Shown: positions 19,151 through 30,417, counted from the stretch's first letter. The stretch is DNA of 64,000 bases from Saccharopolyspora spinosa NRRL 18395 (GCF_000194155.1 NZ_GL877878.1:1266351-1330350); one strand, 5' to 3'. Numbers and translations are program-made. Notes: a model not told the origin generated them from the letters alone.

Positions 19151-21660
19151 CCCGCACGCTTGTCGTCGTCGGCCACGGGATGGTCGGACACCGGCTCGTC
19201 GAAACGCTTCGGGAGCGCGACGCGGACAACACCTGGCGGATCGTCGTCCTCGGCGAGGAACCCCGGGCCGCCTACGACCGGGTGGCGCTGTCGTCCTACC
19301 TGGACGGCAAGAGCGCCGAGGACCTCAGCCTGGCCAGCCACGAGCTGCTGGACGACCCGATGGTCGACCTGCGGCTGAGCACGGCCGTGACCGGCATCGA
19401 CCGGGCCGCCCGCACGGTGTCCACATCGGACGGTTCAGAGCTGCCCTACGACGCGCTGGTGCTGGCCACCGGCTCGCGGCCGTTCGTGCCGCCGTTGCCC
19501 GGCCACGACCTCGACGGCTGCTTCGTCTACCGCACCATCGAGGATCTCGACGCCATCCGCGCCGCCGCGACCGAGGACAAGCCCGGGGTGATAATCGGCG
19601 GCGGGCTGCTCGGCCTGGAGGCTGCCAACGCCCTGCGGCTGCTGGGCATGCGCGCGCACGTCGTGGAGATGGCTCCGCGGCTGATGCCGTTGCAGGTCGA
19701 CGAGGGCGGCGGTCAGGTCCTCAGCCGGTTGGTCGGCGACCTCGGCTTGACGATCCACTGTGGCGCTGCCACGAAGTCCATCGACGGCGAGGACCACGTC
19801 CGCAGCGTCACGCTGGCCGACGGCACCGTGATCGACGCCGATGTGGTGGTGTTCTCCGCCGGGGTCCGGCCGCGCGACGAGCTCGCCGAACTCGCTGGGC
19901 TGGAGCGTGCGGAACGCGGTGGTTTCCTGGTCGACGAAGGTTGTCGCACCAGCGACGAGAACATCTGGGCCATCGGCGAATGCGCCGCGGTGGACGGCCG
20001 CTGCTACGGCCTCGTCGCGCCCGGCTACAGCATGGCCGAGGGCGTCGCCGAGCAACTGCTCTGCCTCGGCGAGGGAACCTTCCCCGGCGCGGACCTGTCC
20101 ACCAAGCTCAAGCTGCTCGGCGTCGACGTCGCCAGCTTCGGCGACGCCCACGGGCAGACGGAAGGGGCCCTGGAGGTCGTCTACGCCAACAACGCCGCCG
20201 GGACCTACGCCAAGCTCGTGCTCAGCGACGACGCGCGGATCCTGCTCGGTGGTGTGCTGGTCGGCGACGCCAGCGCGTATTCGGTGCTGCGGCCGCTGAT
20301 CGACCGGGAACTGCCCGCCCCGCCGGAACAACTGCTGCTGCCCGCCGGCTCCGGTGTCGACGCCGGCGCGCTACCCGCCGACGCCACGGTCTGCTCGTGC
20401 AACAACGTGTCCAAAGAGGACATAACCACGGCGATCGCCGAGCAGGGGCTCACCGACGTGCCCGGCATCAAGGGCTGCACCAAGGCCGGCACCAGCTGTG
20501 GATCGTGCGTGCCGATGTTGAAGAACCTGCTCGCCGAGTGCGGTGTCAGCACCTCCAAGGCGCTGTGCGAGCACTTCCCCCAGTCCCGCACGGAATTGTT
20601 CGAGATCGTCCAGGCGACCGCGATCGGCTCGTTCTCCGAGCTGATCGGCAAGCACGGCACCGGCCGCGGCTGCGACATCTGCAAGCCCTCCGTCGCGTCC
20701 ATCCTCGCCAGCCTCGGCCACGGCCACATCCTCGACGGCGAGCAGGCCGGGCTGCAGGACACCAACGACCGGTTCCTGGCCAACATGCAGCGCAACGGCA
20801 CGTACTCGGTGGTGCCCCGGGTGCCCGGTGGCGAGATCACCCCGGACAAGCTGATCGTGCTCGGCGAGGTCGCCAAGGAGTTCGGCCTCTACACCAAGAT
20901 CACCGGCGGGCAGCGCATCGACCTGTTCGGGGCCCGGGTGGAGCAGCTGCCGCTGATCTGGCGGCGGCTGGTCGATGCCGGGTTCGAATCCGGCCACGCC
21001 TACGGCAAGGCGCTGCGCACCGTGAAGTCCTGCGTCGGCAATGACTGGTGCCGCTACGGCGTGCAGGACTCGGTGAGCATGGCCATCCGGCTGGAGCTGC
21101 GCTACCGGGGCCTGCGGGCGCCGCACAAGATCAAGGCCGGAGTGTCCGGCTGCGCCCGCGAATGCGCCGAGGCGCGCGGCAAGGACTTCGGCGTGATCGC
21201 CACCGACAAGGGCTGGAACCTTTATGTCGGCGGCAACGGCGGCTTCACCCCGCGGCACGCCGAGCTGCTGGCCGCCGACCTCGACGACGAGCAGCTGATC
21301 AGGCTCGTGGACCGGTTCCTGATGTTCTACGTGCGCACCGCCGACCGGCTGCAGCGCACGTCGGCGTGGCTGGAGTCGCTCGACGGCGGGCTGGACCACC
21401 TGCGGGAGGTGGTCGTCGAGGATTCCCTCGGCATCGGCGCCGAACTGGAGGCCGCGATGCGGCGCCACGTCGACAACTACGCCGACGAGTGGGCCGGGGT
21501 GCTGGCCGATCCCGGCAAGCTCGCCCGCTTCGTGTCCTTCGTCAACGCCCCCGACGCGCCGGACCCGACGATCCGCTTCGTCCAGGAGCGCGGCCAGATC
21601 CGGCCGGGCCCGGTTTCCCTGCCGATGCCCACCACCCAAAACCAGGAGGTGCTCACGTGA
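19147..21660 (+). CDS. nirB: Assimilatory nitrite reductase [NAD(P)H], large subunit
   Basis: An 837-residue NirB reducing nitrite to ammonia. Domains in order: FAD domain (VVVGHGMVGHRLVETL), NAD domain (VIIGGGLLGLEAANALRLLG), two iron-sulfur BFD-like regions (CSCNNVS...CGSC and RGCDICKPSV), then the nitrite/sulfite reductase ferredoxin-like half-domain (RVPGGEITPDKL) and the sirohaem/4Fe-4S site with KSCVGNDWCRYG and GVSGCARECAEARGKDFG. Length is normal. ATG 19147 overlaps the preceding TGA. Sirohaem needed here is probably supplied by the last two genes of the operon. Confidence 0.96.
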   Translation: MTRTLVVVGHGMVGHRLVETLRERDADNTWRIVVLGEEPRAAYDRVALSSYLDGKSAEDLSLASHELLDDPMVDLRLSTAVTGIDRAARTVSTSDGSELPYDALVLATGSRPFVPPLPGHDLDGCFVYRTIEDLDAIRAAATEDKPGVIIGGGLLGLEAANALRLLGMRAHVVEMAPRLMPLQVDEGGGQVLSRLVGDLGLTIHCGAATKSIDGEDHVRSVTLADGTVIDADVVVFSAGVRPRDELAELAGLERAERGGFLVDEGCRTSDENIWAIGECAAVDGRCYGLVAPGYSMAEGVAEQLLCLGEGTFPGADLSTKLKLLGVDVASFGDAHGQTEGALEVVYANNAAGTYAKLVLSDDARILLGGVLVGDASAYSVLRPLIDRELPAPPEQLLLPAGSGVDAGALPADATVCSCNNVSKEDITTAIAEQGLTDVPGIKGCTKAGTSCGSCVPMLKNLLAECGVSTSKALCEHFPQSRTELFEIVQATAIGSFSELIGKHGTGRGCDICKPSVASILASLGHGHILDGEQAGLQDTNDRFLANMQRNGTYSVVPRVPGGEITPDKLIVLGEVAKEFGLYTKITGGQRIDLFGARVEQLPLIWRRLVDAGFESGHAYGKALRTVKSCVGNDWCRYGVQDSVSMAIRLELRYRGLRAPHKIKAGVSGCARECAEARGKDFGVIATDKGWNLYVGGNGGFTPRHAELLAADLDDEQLIRLVDRFLMFYVRTADRLQRTSAWLESLDGGLDHLREVVVEDSLGIGAELEAAMRRHVDNYADEWAGVLADPGKLARFVSFVNAPDAPDPTIRFVQERGQIRPGPVSLPMPTTQNQEVLT

Positions 21661-21980
21661 ACTGGCAACAGATCTGCGAACTCGACCTGCTGCCGCCCGA
21701 GTACGGGCTGCCCGCGCTGATCCGGGACCACCCGGTGGCGCTGTTCCGCACCCGCGACGACGAGCTGTTCGCGGTCGGCAACGTGGACCCGTTCTGCGGG
21801 GCCGGTGTGATGAGTCGCGGGATCGTCGGCGACCGCGACGGCGAGCCCACGGTCGCCTCGCCGATGCTCAAGCAGGTCTTCTCGTTGCGGACCGGGCAGT
21901 GCCTGGACGACCCGGACGCGCGGCTGCCGGTGTACCCGGTGCGCCGCCGGGCCGACGTGGTGGAGGTCGCCGTCCCTTGA
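21657..21980 (+). CDS. nirD: Nitrite reductase small subunit
   Basis: A 107-residue Rieske-fold NirD (ALFRTRDDELFAVGNVDPF, GVMSRGIVGDRDGEPTVASPMLKQVF). As in other NirD proteins the Rieske Cys/His ligands are absent, so it is a structural partner of NirB rather than a redox protein. GTG 21657 overlaps the nirB stop (GTGA) with AGGAGG upstream, and the stop overlaps the following TTG start. Confidence 0.95.
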   Translation: MNWQQICELDLLPPEYGLPALIRDHPVALFRTRDDELFAVGNVDPFCGAGVMSRGIVGDRDGEPTVASPMLKQVFSLRTGQCLDDPDARLPVYPVRRRADVVEVAVP

Positions 21981-23119
21981 CCGACGAACTCGCTGGTTAC
22001 ACCGTCGCCGTGACCGCGGCTCGGCGCGCCGACGAGCTCGGTTCCCTGCTGGAGCGCCGCGGCGCGCGGGTCGTGCACGGCCCCGCGCTGCGGATCCTCC
22101 CGCTGGCCGACGACACCGAGCTACGCCTGGCCAGCCGCGAATGCATCATCGCCCCACCTGACGTGGTCGTGGCGACCACCGGCATCGGGTTCCGCGGCTG
22201 GATCGAGGTGGCCGAGGGATGGGGCATGGGCACCGAGCTACTCGACGCGCTGCGCCCCACGCGACTACTTGCCCGCGGGCCGAAGGCACGCGGAGCGGTC
22301 CGCGCCGCTGGGCTGCCCGATCCGTGGTCGCCTGCCTCCGAGTCCTCCGCGGAACTGCTGGAACACCTGCTCGACCAGCCGCTGGACGGTGTTCGGGTCG
22401 CGGTGCAGCTGCACGGTCAGCCGCTGCCGGACTTCGTCGAGGCGCTGCACTGCGCAGGTGCGAAGGTCATCGAGATCCCGGTGTACCGGTGGACCGCGCC
22501 CGCCGACATCACCGCGCTGTACGGGCTGCTGACCTCGGTGTGTGCGCGGGAGATCGACGCGGTGACGTTCACCAGCGCGCCCGCTGCGGCCAGCATGCTT
22601 TCGCTGGCCGCCGAGCGGCGCTGCCAGGACGAGCTGCTCGCAGCGCTCCGCGGACCGGTGCTCGTCGCCTGCGTCGGGCCGGTGACGCACGCGCCTCTGG
22701 CCGATCACGGCGTGCCCGCGGTGATCCCGCAGCGGTTCCGTATCGGCGCGCTGGTGCACTTGCTGTGCGACGCGCTGCCGAGACGCTCGCCGACGCTGCC
22801 GGTCAGCGGCCGGGAACTCCAGGTCCGCGGGCACGCCGCCGTCGTCGACGGAGTGGTGAAGCCGCTCTCTCCGCAGGGGAGAACATTGCTCCAGACGCTC
22901 GCGGAGCGGCCCGGGCGGGTCGTATCGCGGCGCAGCCTGGCCGAAGCGCTCAGCAGCGCCGGGAACGCGCCCGACGAGCACGCCGTGGAACAGGCAGTCG
23001 CCCGGTTGCGGGCCTCGCTGGGTGCGCCCGAGCTGGTGCAGACCGTGATCAAGCGCGGATACCGACTTCCGCTGGAACCAACGAGGGATGCCCCGCGATG
23101 CGTCGATCCGCAACCCTGA
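21977..23119 (+). CDS. Uroporphyrinogen-III synthase fused to an OmpR-type winged-helix domain
   Basis: A 380-residue two-domain protein. Residues about 1-260 are HemD-like (VAVTAARRADELGSLLERRGA, VVVATTGIGFRGWI, DAVTFTSAPAAASML, VACVGPVTHAPL). Residues about 280-370 are a DNA-binding winged helix like that of OmpR response regulators (KPLSPQGRTLLQTLAERPGRVVSRRSLAE and VEQAVARLRASLG...VIKRGYRL). M. tuberculosis has the same fusion (Rv0260c) beside narK3 and a CbiX-like gene. It may make uroporphyrinogen III for sirohaem, regulate the nitrate genes, or both. TTG 21977 overlaps the nirD stop. No receiver domain is present, so any signal must come through the HemD part. Confidence 0.88.
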   Translation: MTDELAGYTVAVTAARRADELGSLLERRGARVVHGPALRILPLADDTELRLASRECIIAPPDVVVATTGIGFRGWIEVAEGWGMGTELLDALRPTRLLARGPKARGAVRAAGLPDPWSPASESSAELLEHLLDQPLDGVRVAVQLHGQPLPDFVEALHCAGAKVIEIPVYRWTAPADITALYGLLTSVCAREIDAVTFTSAPAAASMLSLAAERRCQDELLAALRGPVLVACVGPVTHAPLADHGVPAVIPQRFRIGALVHLLCDALPRRSPTLPVSGRELQVRGHAAVVDGVVKPLSPQGRTLLQTLAERPGRVVSRRSLAEALSSAGNAPDEHAVEQAVARLRASLGAPELVQTVIKRGYRLPLEPTRDAPRCVDPQP

Positions 23120-23769
23120 CTCCCCCGCTGCTGCTGATCGCCCACGGCACCCGAGACCCCGATGGGCCACGGGTGATCGAACGCCTCGCCGATGCCGCGG
23201 CCCACCGCCTGCGGGTGCCGGTGCACGTCGCGTACGTGGACGTGATCGGCCCGACCGTCGCAGAGGCCTTGAGCGAGGTCGACGGCCCAGTGGTCGCGCT
23301 GCCCGCCTTCCTCGCGGCCGGTTACCACGTGCGCACCGACCTGCCAGAACAGATCACCGCCAGCGGGCGCGAGGACGTGGCGGTCAGCGCCCCGCTCGGG
23401 CCAGCCCCGGAAATCATCGAGGCGATGTTCCGGCGGCTGGTCGCAGCCGGGTGGCAGCCCGGGAGCCAGGTCGTGTTCGCGGCGGCCGGGTCGTCGGACG
23501 AGCGGGCGCTGTCCGACGTGCGCGCCGCGGCGCGCATGCTCGGCCGCCGCGTCGGCCAGTGGCTGACCCCGAGCTACGTCACCACCGCCTCGCCCACGAC
23601 CGCGGAAGTCTGCGGCCCGGCGGACTACATCGCTCCATACCTTCTGGCACCGGGCCTGTTCCATCGCCGGCTCGCGGAGCTGCCGGTGGCCGGTGTCGCC
23701 GAGCCGATCGGCGCGCACCCGGACGTGATCGACCTGATCGCCCGCCGCTACCGGCTGGCGGGGGGCTGA
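23098..23769 (+). CDS. CbiX/SirB-like chelatase (sirohydrochlorin chelatase family), C-terminus altered by a duplication
   Basis: A 223-residue protein with LLLIAHGTRDPDG (metal-binding His), AYVDVIGPTVAEAL, ALPAFLAAGYHVRTDLP (second His) and a second half-domain with VVFAAAGSSDERA. It would insert iron into sirohydrochlorin for NirB. ATG 23098 overlaps the end of the HemD fusion by 22 bases. The current stop is created by a 32-base imperfect duplication at 23734-23797: without it the frame would continue RYRLAVRDHVSAA to a TGA at 23817-23819, which is the more usual C-terminus. Effect on function is likely small because only the last residues change. Confidence 0.85.
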   Translation: MRRSATLTPPLLLIAHGTRDPDGPRVIERLADAAAHRLRVPVHVAYVDVIGPTVAEALSEVDGPVVALPAFLAAGYHVRTDLPEQITASGREDVAVSAPLGPAPEIIEAMFRRLVAAGWQPGSQVVFAAAGSSDERALSDVRAAARMLGRRVGQWLTPSYVTTASPTTAEVCGPADYIAPYLLAPGLFHRRLAELPVAGVAEPIGAHPDVIDLIARRYRLAGG

Positions 23770-23797
23770 TCGCCCGCCGCTACCGGCTGGCGGTGCG
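23734..23797 (+). repeat. 32-base imperfect tandem duplication at the end of the CbiX-like gene
   Basis: Copies 23734-23765 and 23766-23797 share 30 of 32 bases (CTGATCGCCCGCCGCTACCG...). Because 32 is not a multiple of three the second copy is out of frame and introduces an early TGA. Confidence 0.9.
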
Positions 23798-23940
23798 CGA
23801 CCACGTTTCCGCCGCCTGAGCGCACGCCTCCGAGATACATCTGTGCCGATCGGGGTACTTCAACAGGATCGAACAGCTTAGTAGGAATCTGACGTTCGGC
23901 GTAGCCTTAATTGGTTGCAGTCCCGGAGGAGGAGGTCCCA

Positions 23941-24309
23941 ATGGCCACCGCGACAAGCTCGAGCACCTCGTCGACGAGCTCGGCCGCGCAGCGCACGCGC
24001 AGGCAGCCCGCGACCAAACCCAGCCGGGCACGTGGCGGCACGGCGATCACCCTGCCCTACGTCACGGCGGAGCTCCACACCACCAAGGTCCAGCTGCCCG
24101 AGCTGCCGGGGATTCCCGGCCGCAAGGAGCTGGCGTCCGCTGTCGAGACCGTGCGCGGTCAGCTGCCCTCCCGCGACCAGGCGCTGTTCTACGGTGGGCT
24201 GACCGCAGCGGCCGCGTTCAGCCTGATCGAGTGGCCGGTAGCCGCGGCGATCGGCATCGGGAACGCACTTGTCCAGCGCAGCATGCACAAGGAGATCAGC
24301 GAGGCCTGA
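23941..24309 (+). CDS. Conserved-type hypothetical membrane-anchored protein
   Basis: A 122-residue protein with a Ser/Thr-rich then basic N-terminus (about 35 residues), a middle segment (LPYVTAELHTTKVQLPELPG, RKELASAVETVRGQLPSRDQ) and one hydrophobic helix near the C-terminus (ALFYGGLTAAAAFSLIEWPVAAAIGIG). No enzymatic motif. ATG 23941 follows GGAGGAGG. It lies in the interval where M. tuberculosis has a small membrane protein (Rv1476) between acn and ripA, but homology cannot be claimed from this. Function unknown. Confidence 0.75.
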   Translation: MATATSSSTSSTSSAAQRTRRQPATKPSRARGGTAITLPYVTAELHTTKVQLPELPGIPGRKELASAVETVRGQLPSRDQALFYGGLTAAAAFSLIEWPVAAAIGIGNALVQRSMHKEISEA

Positions 24310-24537
24310 TCGCGAAAGGATCCCCGCTGCCACGGGGTTAGCACTGGGGCATCACGCTCGGCACTTCTATCGCGGCGACTGACGGTGCTGCTGTGGCAGA
24401 TGTGGCCGCCGAGGACCTCCTGACCTGCACTGTTCTGGCTCGATTCACCTGCGCGTCATCTTCCGCGCAACCGCGGCTAACCCAGTCGGCGCACAGTCGG
24501 GGCGTAACAACGGAGCAACGTTGGAGAAAGCAGACCG

Positions 24538-24636
24538 ATGCCCCAGTTCCTCACCACCGTGCTCGCCGGCGTGGCCATCGCTCTCCTCGAGACCTTGTTG
24601 ATCCACCTGGTGAAGTCGGCCATCCGCATGGCCTGA
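24538..24636 (+). CDS. Very small hydrophobic protein (32 aa)
   Basis: ATG 24538 to TGA 24636 encodes 32 residues: MPQFLTTVLAGVAIALL, then an ETLLIHLVKSAIRMA amphipathic end. It is a single membrane helix with a basic C-terminus. GGAG lies eleven bases upstream, a weak Shine-Dalgarno. No other gene fills the interval 24310-24654, which otherwise shows only a short CCCCG/CGGGG hairpin near 24325. Similar tiny membrane peptides occur in actinomycetes; function unknown, toxin-like or regulatory roles are possible. Confidence 0.5.
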   Translation: MPQFLTTVLAGVAIALLETLLIHLVKSAIRMA

Positions 24637-24654
24637 CCCGCAACGCGCCCCGAC

Positions 24655-25695
24655 CTAAACTCCCGCCAGCTCGGACGCCTGAGTCTTCGCCGGCGCCGCG
24701 CGCTGCGCGATGAATGCACCAGCGAGGATCAGCGCCCCACCGACCAGCTGGATCGGCCCCAACTCCTCGGCGAGCAGCGCCCATGCCAGCATCGTGGCGA
24801 TCACCGGCTCCAGGAACGCGACCGCGCCGGCCACCTGCGGCGACAGGCGGCGCACCGCGACGATCCCGGTCAGGTACGCCAGGACCGTGCTCAACACCAC
24901 GATCCAGCCGACCGCGAACAGCGCGGGGAACTCGTGCTCGGCCAGCCGGACCTGGCCGAGCAGCAACGCCCAGTCCAGCTTCCACGGCTGCGCGAGCAGC
25001 GTGACGATCACGGCGCCCAGTAGCAGCCCGAAGCCCGCGAGGGCGAGCGGGTTGACCTCGGCCCCGCTGTCCGACAACAGGAAGTAGGTGGCCTGGCAGC
25101 CCGCCGCGCCCAGCGCCAGCAGCAGGCCGATCGGGTCGAAGCTCAACCCCGACCACAGCTCCACCACGCACGCCAGGCCAACCATCGCGACGGCCACGCC
25201 GATGGCCGCCGAGCGGGTCACCGGCTTGCGGCGGACGAACCGGATCCAGCCCAGTACCATCACCGGGCCGAGGAATTCGATCAGCAGCGCCACCCCGACT
25301 GGCACCGTGGCTATCGCGGCGAAGTAGAAGACCTGCACCCCGGCGATGGCGAACAGGCCGTACCCGGCGAGCAGCTTCGGCACCCGGCGCACGGCCGGCG
25401 CGTAGCGGATCACGAACGGGAGCATCAGCAGCGCGCCCCCGGCCAACCTCAACCAAGCCACCTGCAGCGGGGTGAACCCCGCGGTGATCAGCGGCTTCGC
25501 GAACGGTCCGGAACCGCCGAAGCAGAAGGCGGAGACGATCGCGATCGCCACGCCAGCGGACTTCGCGTTGTCGGGCAGGTAGCGCACCCACCAATCGAAC
25601 CACGCCGCCCCGTCGGCCCTGAACCCAGTTTCGGTACCGCCGTCCCAGTCCACGGTAAGCACGGAAATTCCGCGGTTTTGCACGCCGCGGTACAT
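24655..25695 (-). CDS. EamA (DMT) family transporter
   Basis: Ten predicted membrane helices in two EamA repeats (AGVAIAIVSAFCFGGSGPFAKPLI, ALLIEFLGPVMVLGWIRFVRRKP; then GLLLALGAAGCQATYFLLSDSG and VAGAVAFLEPVIATMLAWALLAEELGP). Members export amino acids or other small metabolites; the substrate is not predictable. The membrane part starts about residue 45 of the frame beginning at ATG 25695; no convincing Shine-Dalgarno is seen, and GTG 25587 is an alternative start just before the first helix. Divergent from aconitase. Confidence 0.82.
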   Translation of the reverse strand: MYRGVQNRGISVLTVDWDGGTETGFRADGAAWFDWWVRYLPDNAKSAGVAIAIVSAFCFGGSGPFAKPLITAGFTPLQVAWLRLAGGALLMLPFVIRYAPAVRRVPKLLAGYGLFAIAGVQVFYFAAIATVPVGVALLIEFLGPVMVLGWIRFVRRKPVTRSAAIGVAVAMVGLACVVELWSGLSFDPIGLLLALGAAGCQATYFLLSDSGAEVNPLALAGFGLLLGAVIVTLLAQPWKLDWALLLGQVRLAEHEFPALFAVGWIVVLSTVLAYLTGIVAVRRLSPQVAGAVAFLEPVIATMLAWALLAEELGPIQLVGGALILAGAFIAQRAAPAKTQASELAGV

Positions 25696-25850
25696 GTGAT
25701 CGAGAGTTTGCCGACCCTTAGTTGAGGGCGAATACAGGACAAGCGTACTGTTAGCGGGCGAAGAGAGCGGGTTCTCGCGCACGCTCGGCCGACGTGCGCG
25801 AGACTCGCAATCGTTCCCGAACTTGCGCCCGTCGCGAGATGGAGTTGAAC

Positions 25851-28655
<2,805 letters not shown>

Positions 28656-28684
28656 TCCCCTGCCGATCCGGCCGGGAAATACCG

Positions 28685-28724
28685 AACGGGCCCGGTGCGC
28701 GACAAGCGCACCGGGCCCGTTCTT
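28685..28724 (+). terminator. Rho-independent terminator of acn
   Basis: A perfect 16-base stem (AACGGGCCCGGTGCGC at 28685-28700 and its complement at 28706-28721) with a five-base loop, followed by a short T-rich tail TTCTT. Thirty bases after the acn stop. Confidence 0.93.
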
Positions 28725-28844
28725 CTCAGATCCGCCCCTGCGGCGCGAGGAAGTCGCCCAGCTCGCGCCCATCTGTGGAGTCCCACCAGGAATGGATGTC
28801 CCGACCTGAGGCAGGCCACGCAGCACGGCGCGGCCTGAGGCGGA

Positions 28845-29510
28845 TCAGTCCTGGCGGGGGCGGCGGCAGACGTAGATGCGGGCGGGCGGGATGTTGCGCC
28901 ACACGGTGTGCGAGGTCAGCACCTCGTCGAAGCTCAGGTCCAGGCGGCGGCGGAACTGCCGGGCGCCGGCCATGCCCAGGGCGTGCACGTAGGCGAAGGT
29001 CGTGAAGGCACCGCCGGGCGCGAGGACCGCGCCGACCTGGTCCAGGATGTCCTGCTGCAGCTTGGCCGGGAAGATCGACCACGGCAGGCCGCTGACCACC
29101 GCGTCGACCCTGTCGATGCCCGCATCGGCCAGCAGGTCGCCGAGTCGGGAAGCGTCGCCCTGGATCACCTCCAGCCACGGCAGTTCCGCGCGCAGGTACT
29201 CGACCATGCCGGAGTCCACCTCGATCGCCACCTGGCGGCCGCCAACGGGCAGTCGCTGGGCGATCCCGCTGCTGAGCGCGCCGGTGCCGGGCCCCAGCTC
29301 CACGACCACTGGGCTGCCGGCGGTCGGCACCACGGCCGCCATCTCGCGAGCGAGGTTCGGTGAGCTGGGCGCGACCGCACCGACCAGGTTCGGTTTGTGC
29401 ACCGCGCGCTCGATGAACGTCCGGTAGTTGGTCAGCACCGATCTGGAGCCCGAACTCGGCAGCACCGGACCACCCGGCTGTGGACCACTGGACTGTTCGA
29501 CTGGACTCAC
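28845..29510 (-). CDS. SAM-dependent methyltransferase (PmtA/KsgA-like), paralogue 2
   Basis: A 221-residue class I methyltransferase with VVVELGPGTGALSSG (motif I), IEVDSGMVEYL (motif II), DAVVSGLPWSIFP and the end TVWRNIPPARIYVCRRPRQ. It is clearly related to the protein at 7250-7840, but carries a longer Pro/Ser-rich N-terminus. Phospholipid methylation is the nearest guess from family; not proven. GTG 29510 has GGAAGGG five bases upstream. Faces acn across the terminator at 28685 (convergent). Confidence 0.8.
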   Translation of the reverse strand: MSPVEQSSGPQPGGPVLPSSGSRSVLTNYRTFIERAVHKPNLVGAVAPSSPNLAREMAAVVPTAGSPVVVELGPGTGALSSGIAQRLPVGGRQVAIEVDSGMVEYLRAELPWLEVIQGDASRLGDLLADAGIDRVDAVVSGLPWSIFPAKLQQDILDQVGAVLAPGGAFTTFAYVHALGMAGARQFRRRLDLSFDEVLTSHTVWRNIPPARIYVCRRPRQD

Positions 29511-29582
29511 GGATGCCCTTCCCGATCGGCGTGCGGACCTCGTTCGGCCCACCCTATCGGTCGCCGCACCTGCCGCGACCGA

Positions 29583-29600
29583 CATGTGCGGCATCACATG
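29583..29600. promoter_or_regulatory. Palindrome upstream of methyltransferase paralogue 2
   Basis: CATGTG, six bases, CACATG: a perfect inverted repeat about 75 bases upstream of the GTG start of the methyltransferase gene. It could be an operator; no matching regulator is next to it. The surrounding 29511-29720 holds no gene. Confidence 0.3.
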
Positions 29601-29724
29601 CCGATCACGCATACCTGGCCAACCGCGACATTAGTTACCTTTGCAAACAACCGGGTCGGGAAAATCGCGGAATCGACGCGTGGTGCACGTCAATCAAAAA
29701 GACACCCGGAATTGGGTAACGAAA

Positions 29725-29807
29725 ACCGGCCGAGCGGCGATTGGATTCACCGCTCCGTGGCCGGTTCGAAGTTCGCGGGCTCGTTCCCGACCGCGGGAAC
29801 AAGCCCG
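29725..29807 (-). terminator. Tandem hairpins after the small membrane protein gene
   Basis: Two stems lie just downstream of the minus-strand gene at 29819-29968: CGGGCT-C-GTTCCCG paired with CGGGAAC-A-AGCCCG (29776-29807, one mismatch) and ACCGGCC..AGCGG paired with CCGCT..GGCCGGT (about 29725-29764). Together they look like a terminator. Confidence 0.6.
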
Positions 29808-29818
29808 ACTGCGCTTCC

Positions 29819-29968
29819 TCAAGCGAGGCGCTCGGCCGCTGGGCCGATCGCCTCGATCACCTGGCCAGGGGTGCCCGGCTGCAGCCGCTGCGCCCACTTG
29901 GTCATCGCTCCCGCCACCGCCAGCAGTACAACCGACTCGACCGCCAGGGCCACCCACACCGTTGTCAC
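29819..29968 (-). CDS. Small membrane protein (49 aa)
   Basis: GTG 29968 to TGA 29819 encodes 49 residues: a single N-terminal helix (TTVWVALAVESVVLLAVAGA) then a soluble, charged tail (MTKWAQRLQPGTPGQ, AIGPAAERLA). An excellent Shine-Dalgarno, AGGGAGG, lies six bases before the start, and a terminator follows, which makes it a convincing gene despite its size. Function unknown. Confidence 0.65.
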   Translation of the reverse strand: MTTVWVALAVESVVLLAVAGAMTKWAQRLQPGTPGQVIEAIGPAAERLA

Positions 29969-30329
29969 TTCTTGCCTCCCTTCTGCAAACCTCCCCGCCT
30001 TCCGCGCGCGCTAGGCATTGCCGACAAAGGGCAGGACGAACGGAAGAGGGTTTGGGGAACCATCGCTTACGAAATCAATCGTAGGGCGTTGTATCGGTGG
30101 GATTAAAGGCACCCCACGGGTGTCTTCCATCGCACCCTCTTGGCCGATTCGAACAACTCCGCAGCAGTGGCGCAGCCCCTTCCCGCAGGAAGAATCCGGC
30201 GCGGCGGCTGTTCTGCCGGCTGCTGCGGACAAGATCAAGAAAGCCTTAAACGGGCCGGTCCAGGGACCTAATGCCCTGTGACCGTTACGTCACAGGCAGC
30301 AAGCTGCCGGATGGCGGCTCAACCGCGCC
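29969..30329. other. Gene-free interval with an operator-like palindrome
   Basis: No convincing reading frame. It contains a patch of lower GC (30050-30120) and a perfect inverted repeat CCTGTGAC-n6-GTCACAGG at 30275-30296 that resembles a dimeric regulator site (a CRP/FNR-like spacing). The downstream genes on the minus strand end here, and the small-protein gene at 29968 starts from the other side, so this may hold its promoter. Confidence 0.45.
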
Positions 30330-30368
30330 AGCGGCGCCATCTCCAGGAGAGGGGGAGGTGGCGCCGCT
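30330..30368 (-). terminator. Hairpin after the P450-ferredoxin operon
   Basis: A perfect ten-base stem, AGCGGCGCCA (30330-30339) and its complement (30359-30368), with a 19-base loop, about 50 bases past the ferredoxin stop. No T-run. Confidence 0.7.
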
Positions 30369-30417
30369 TAACGCGCCGCTACTCGGATGAGAAAGCGGTC
30401 CGCGATCTCCTGGTCGG

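Noticed and set aside
28725-28844. Short minus-strand frame ending DFLAPQGRI downstream of acn
   Set aside because: It looks partly protein-like but has no start with a ribosome binding site and is an extension of a mirror frame of the methyltransferase gene.
30275-30368. Possible attachment site or mobile-element end
   Set aside because: Only hairpins and a palindrome are present; no integrase, transposase or duplicated target was found in the window.
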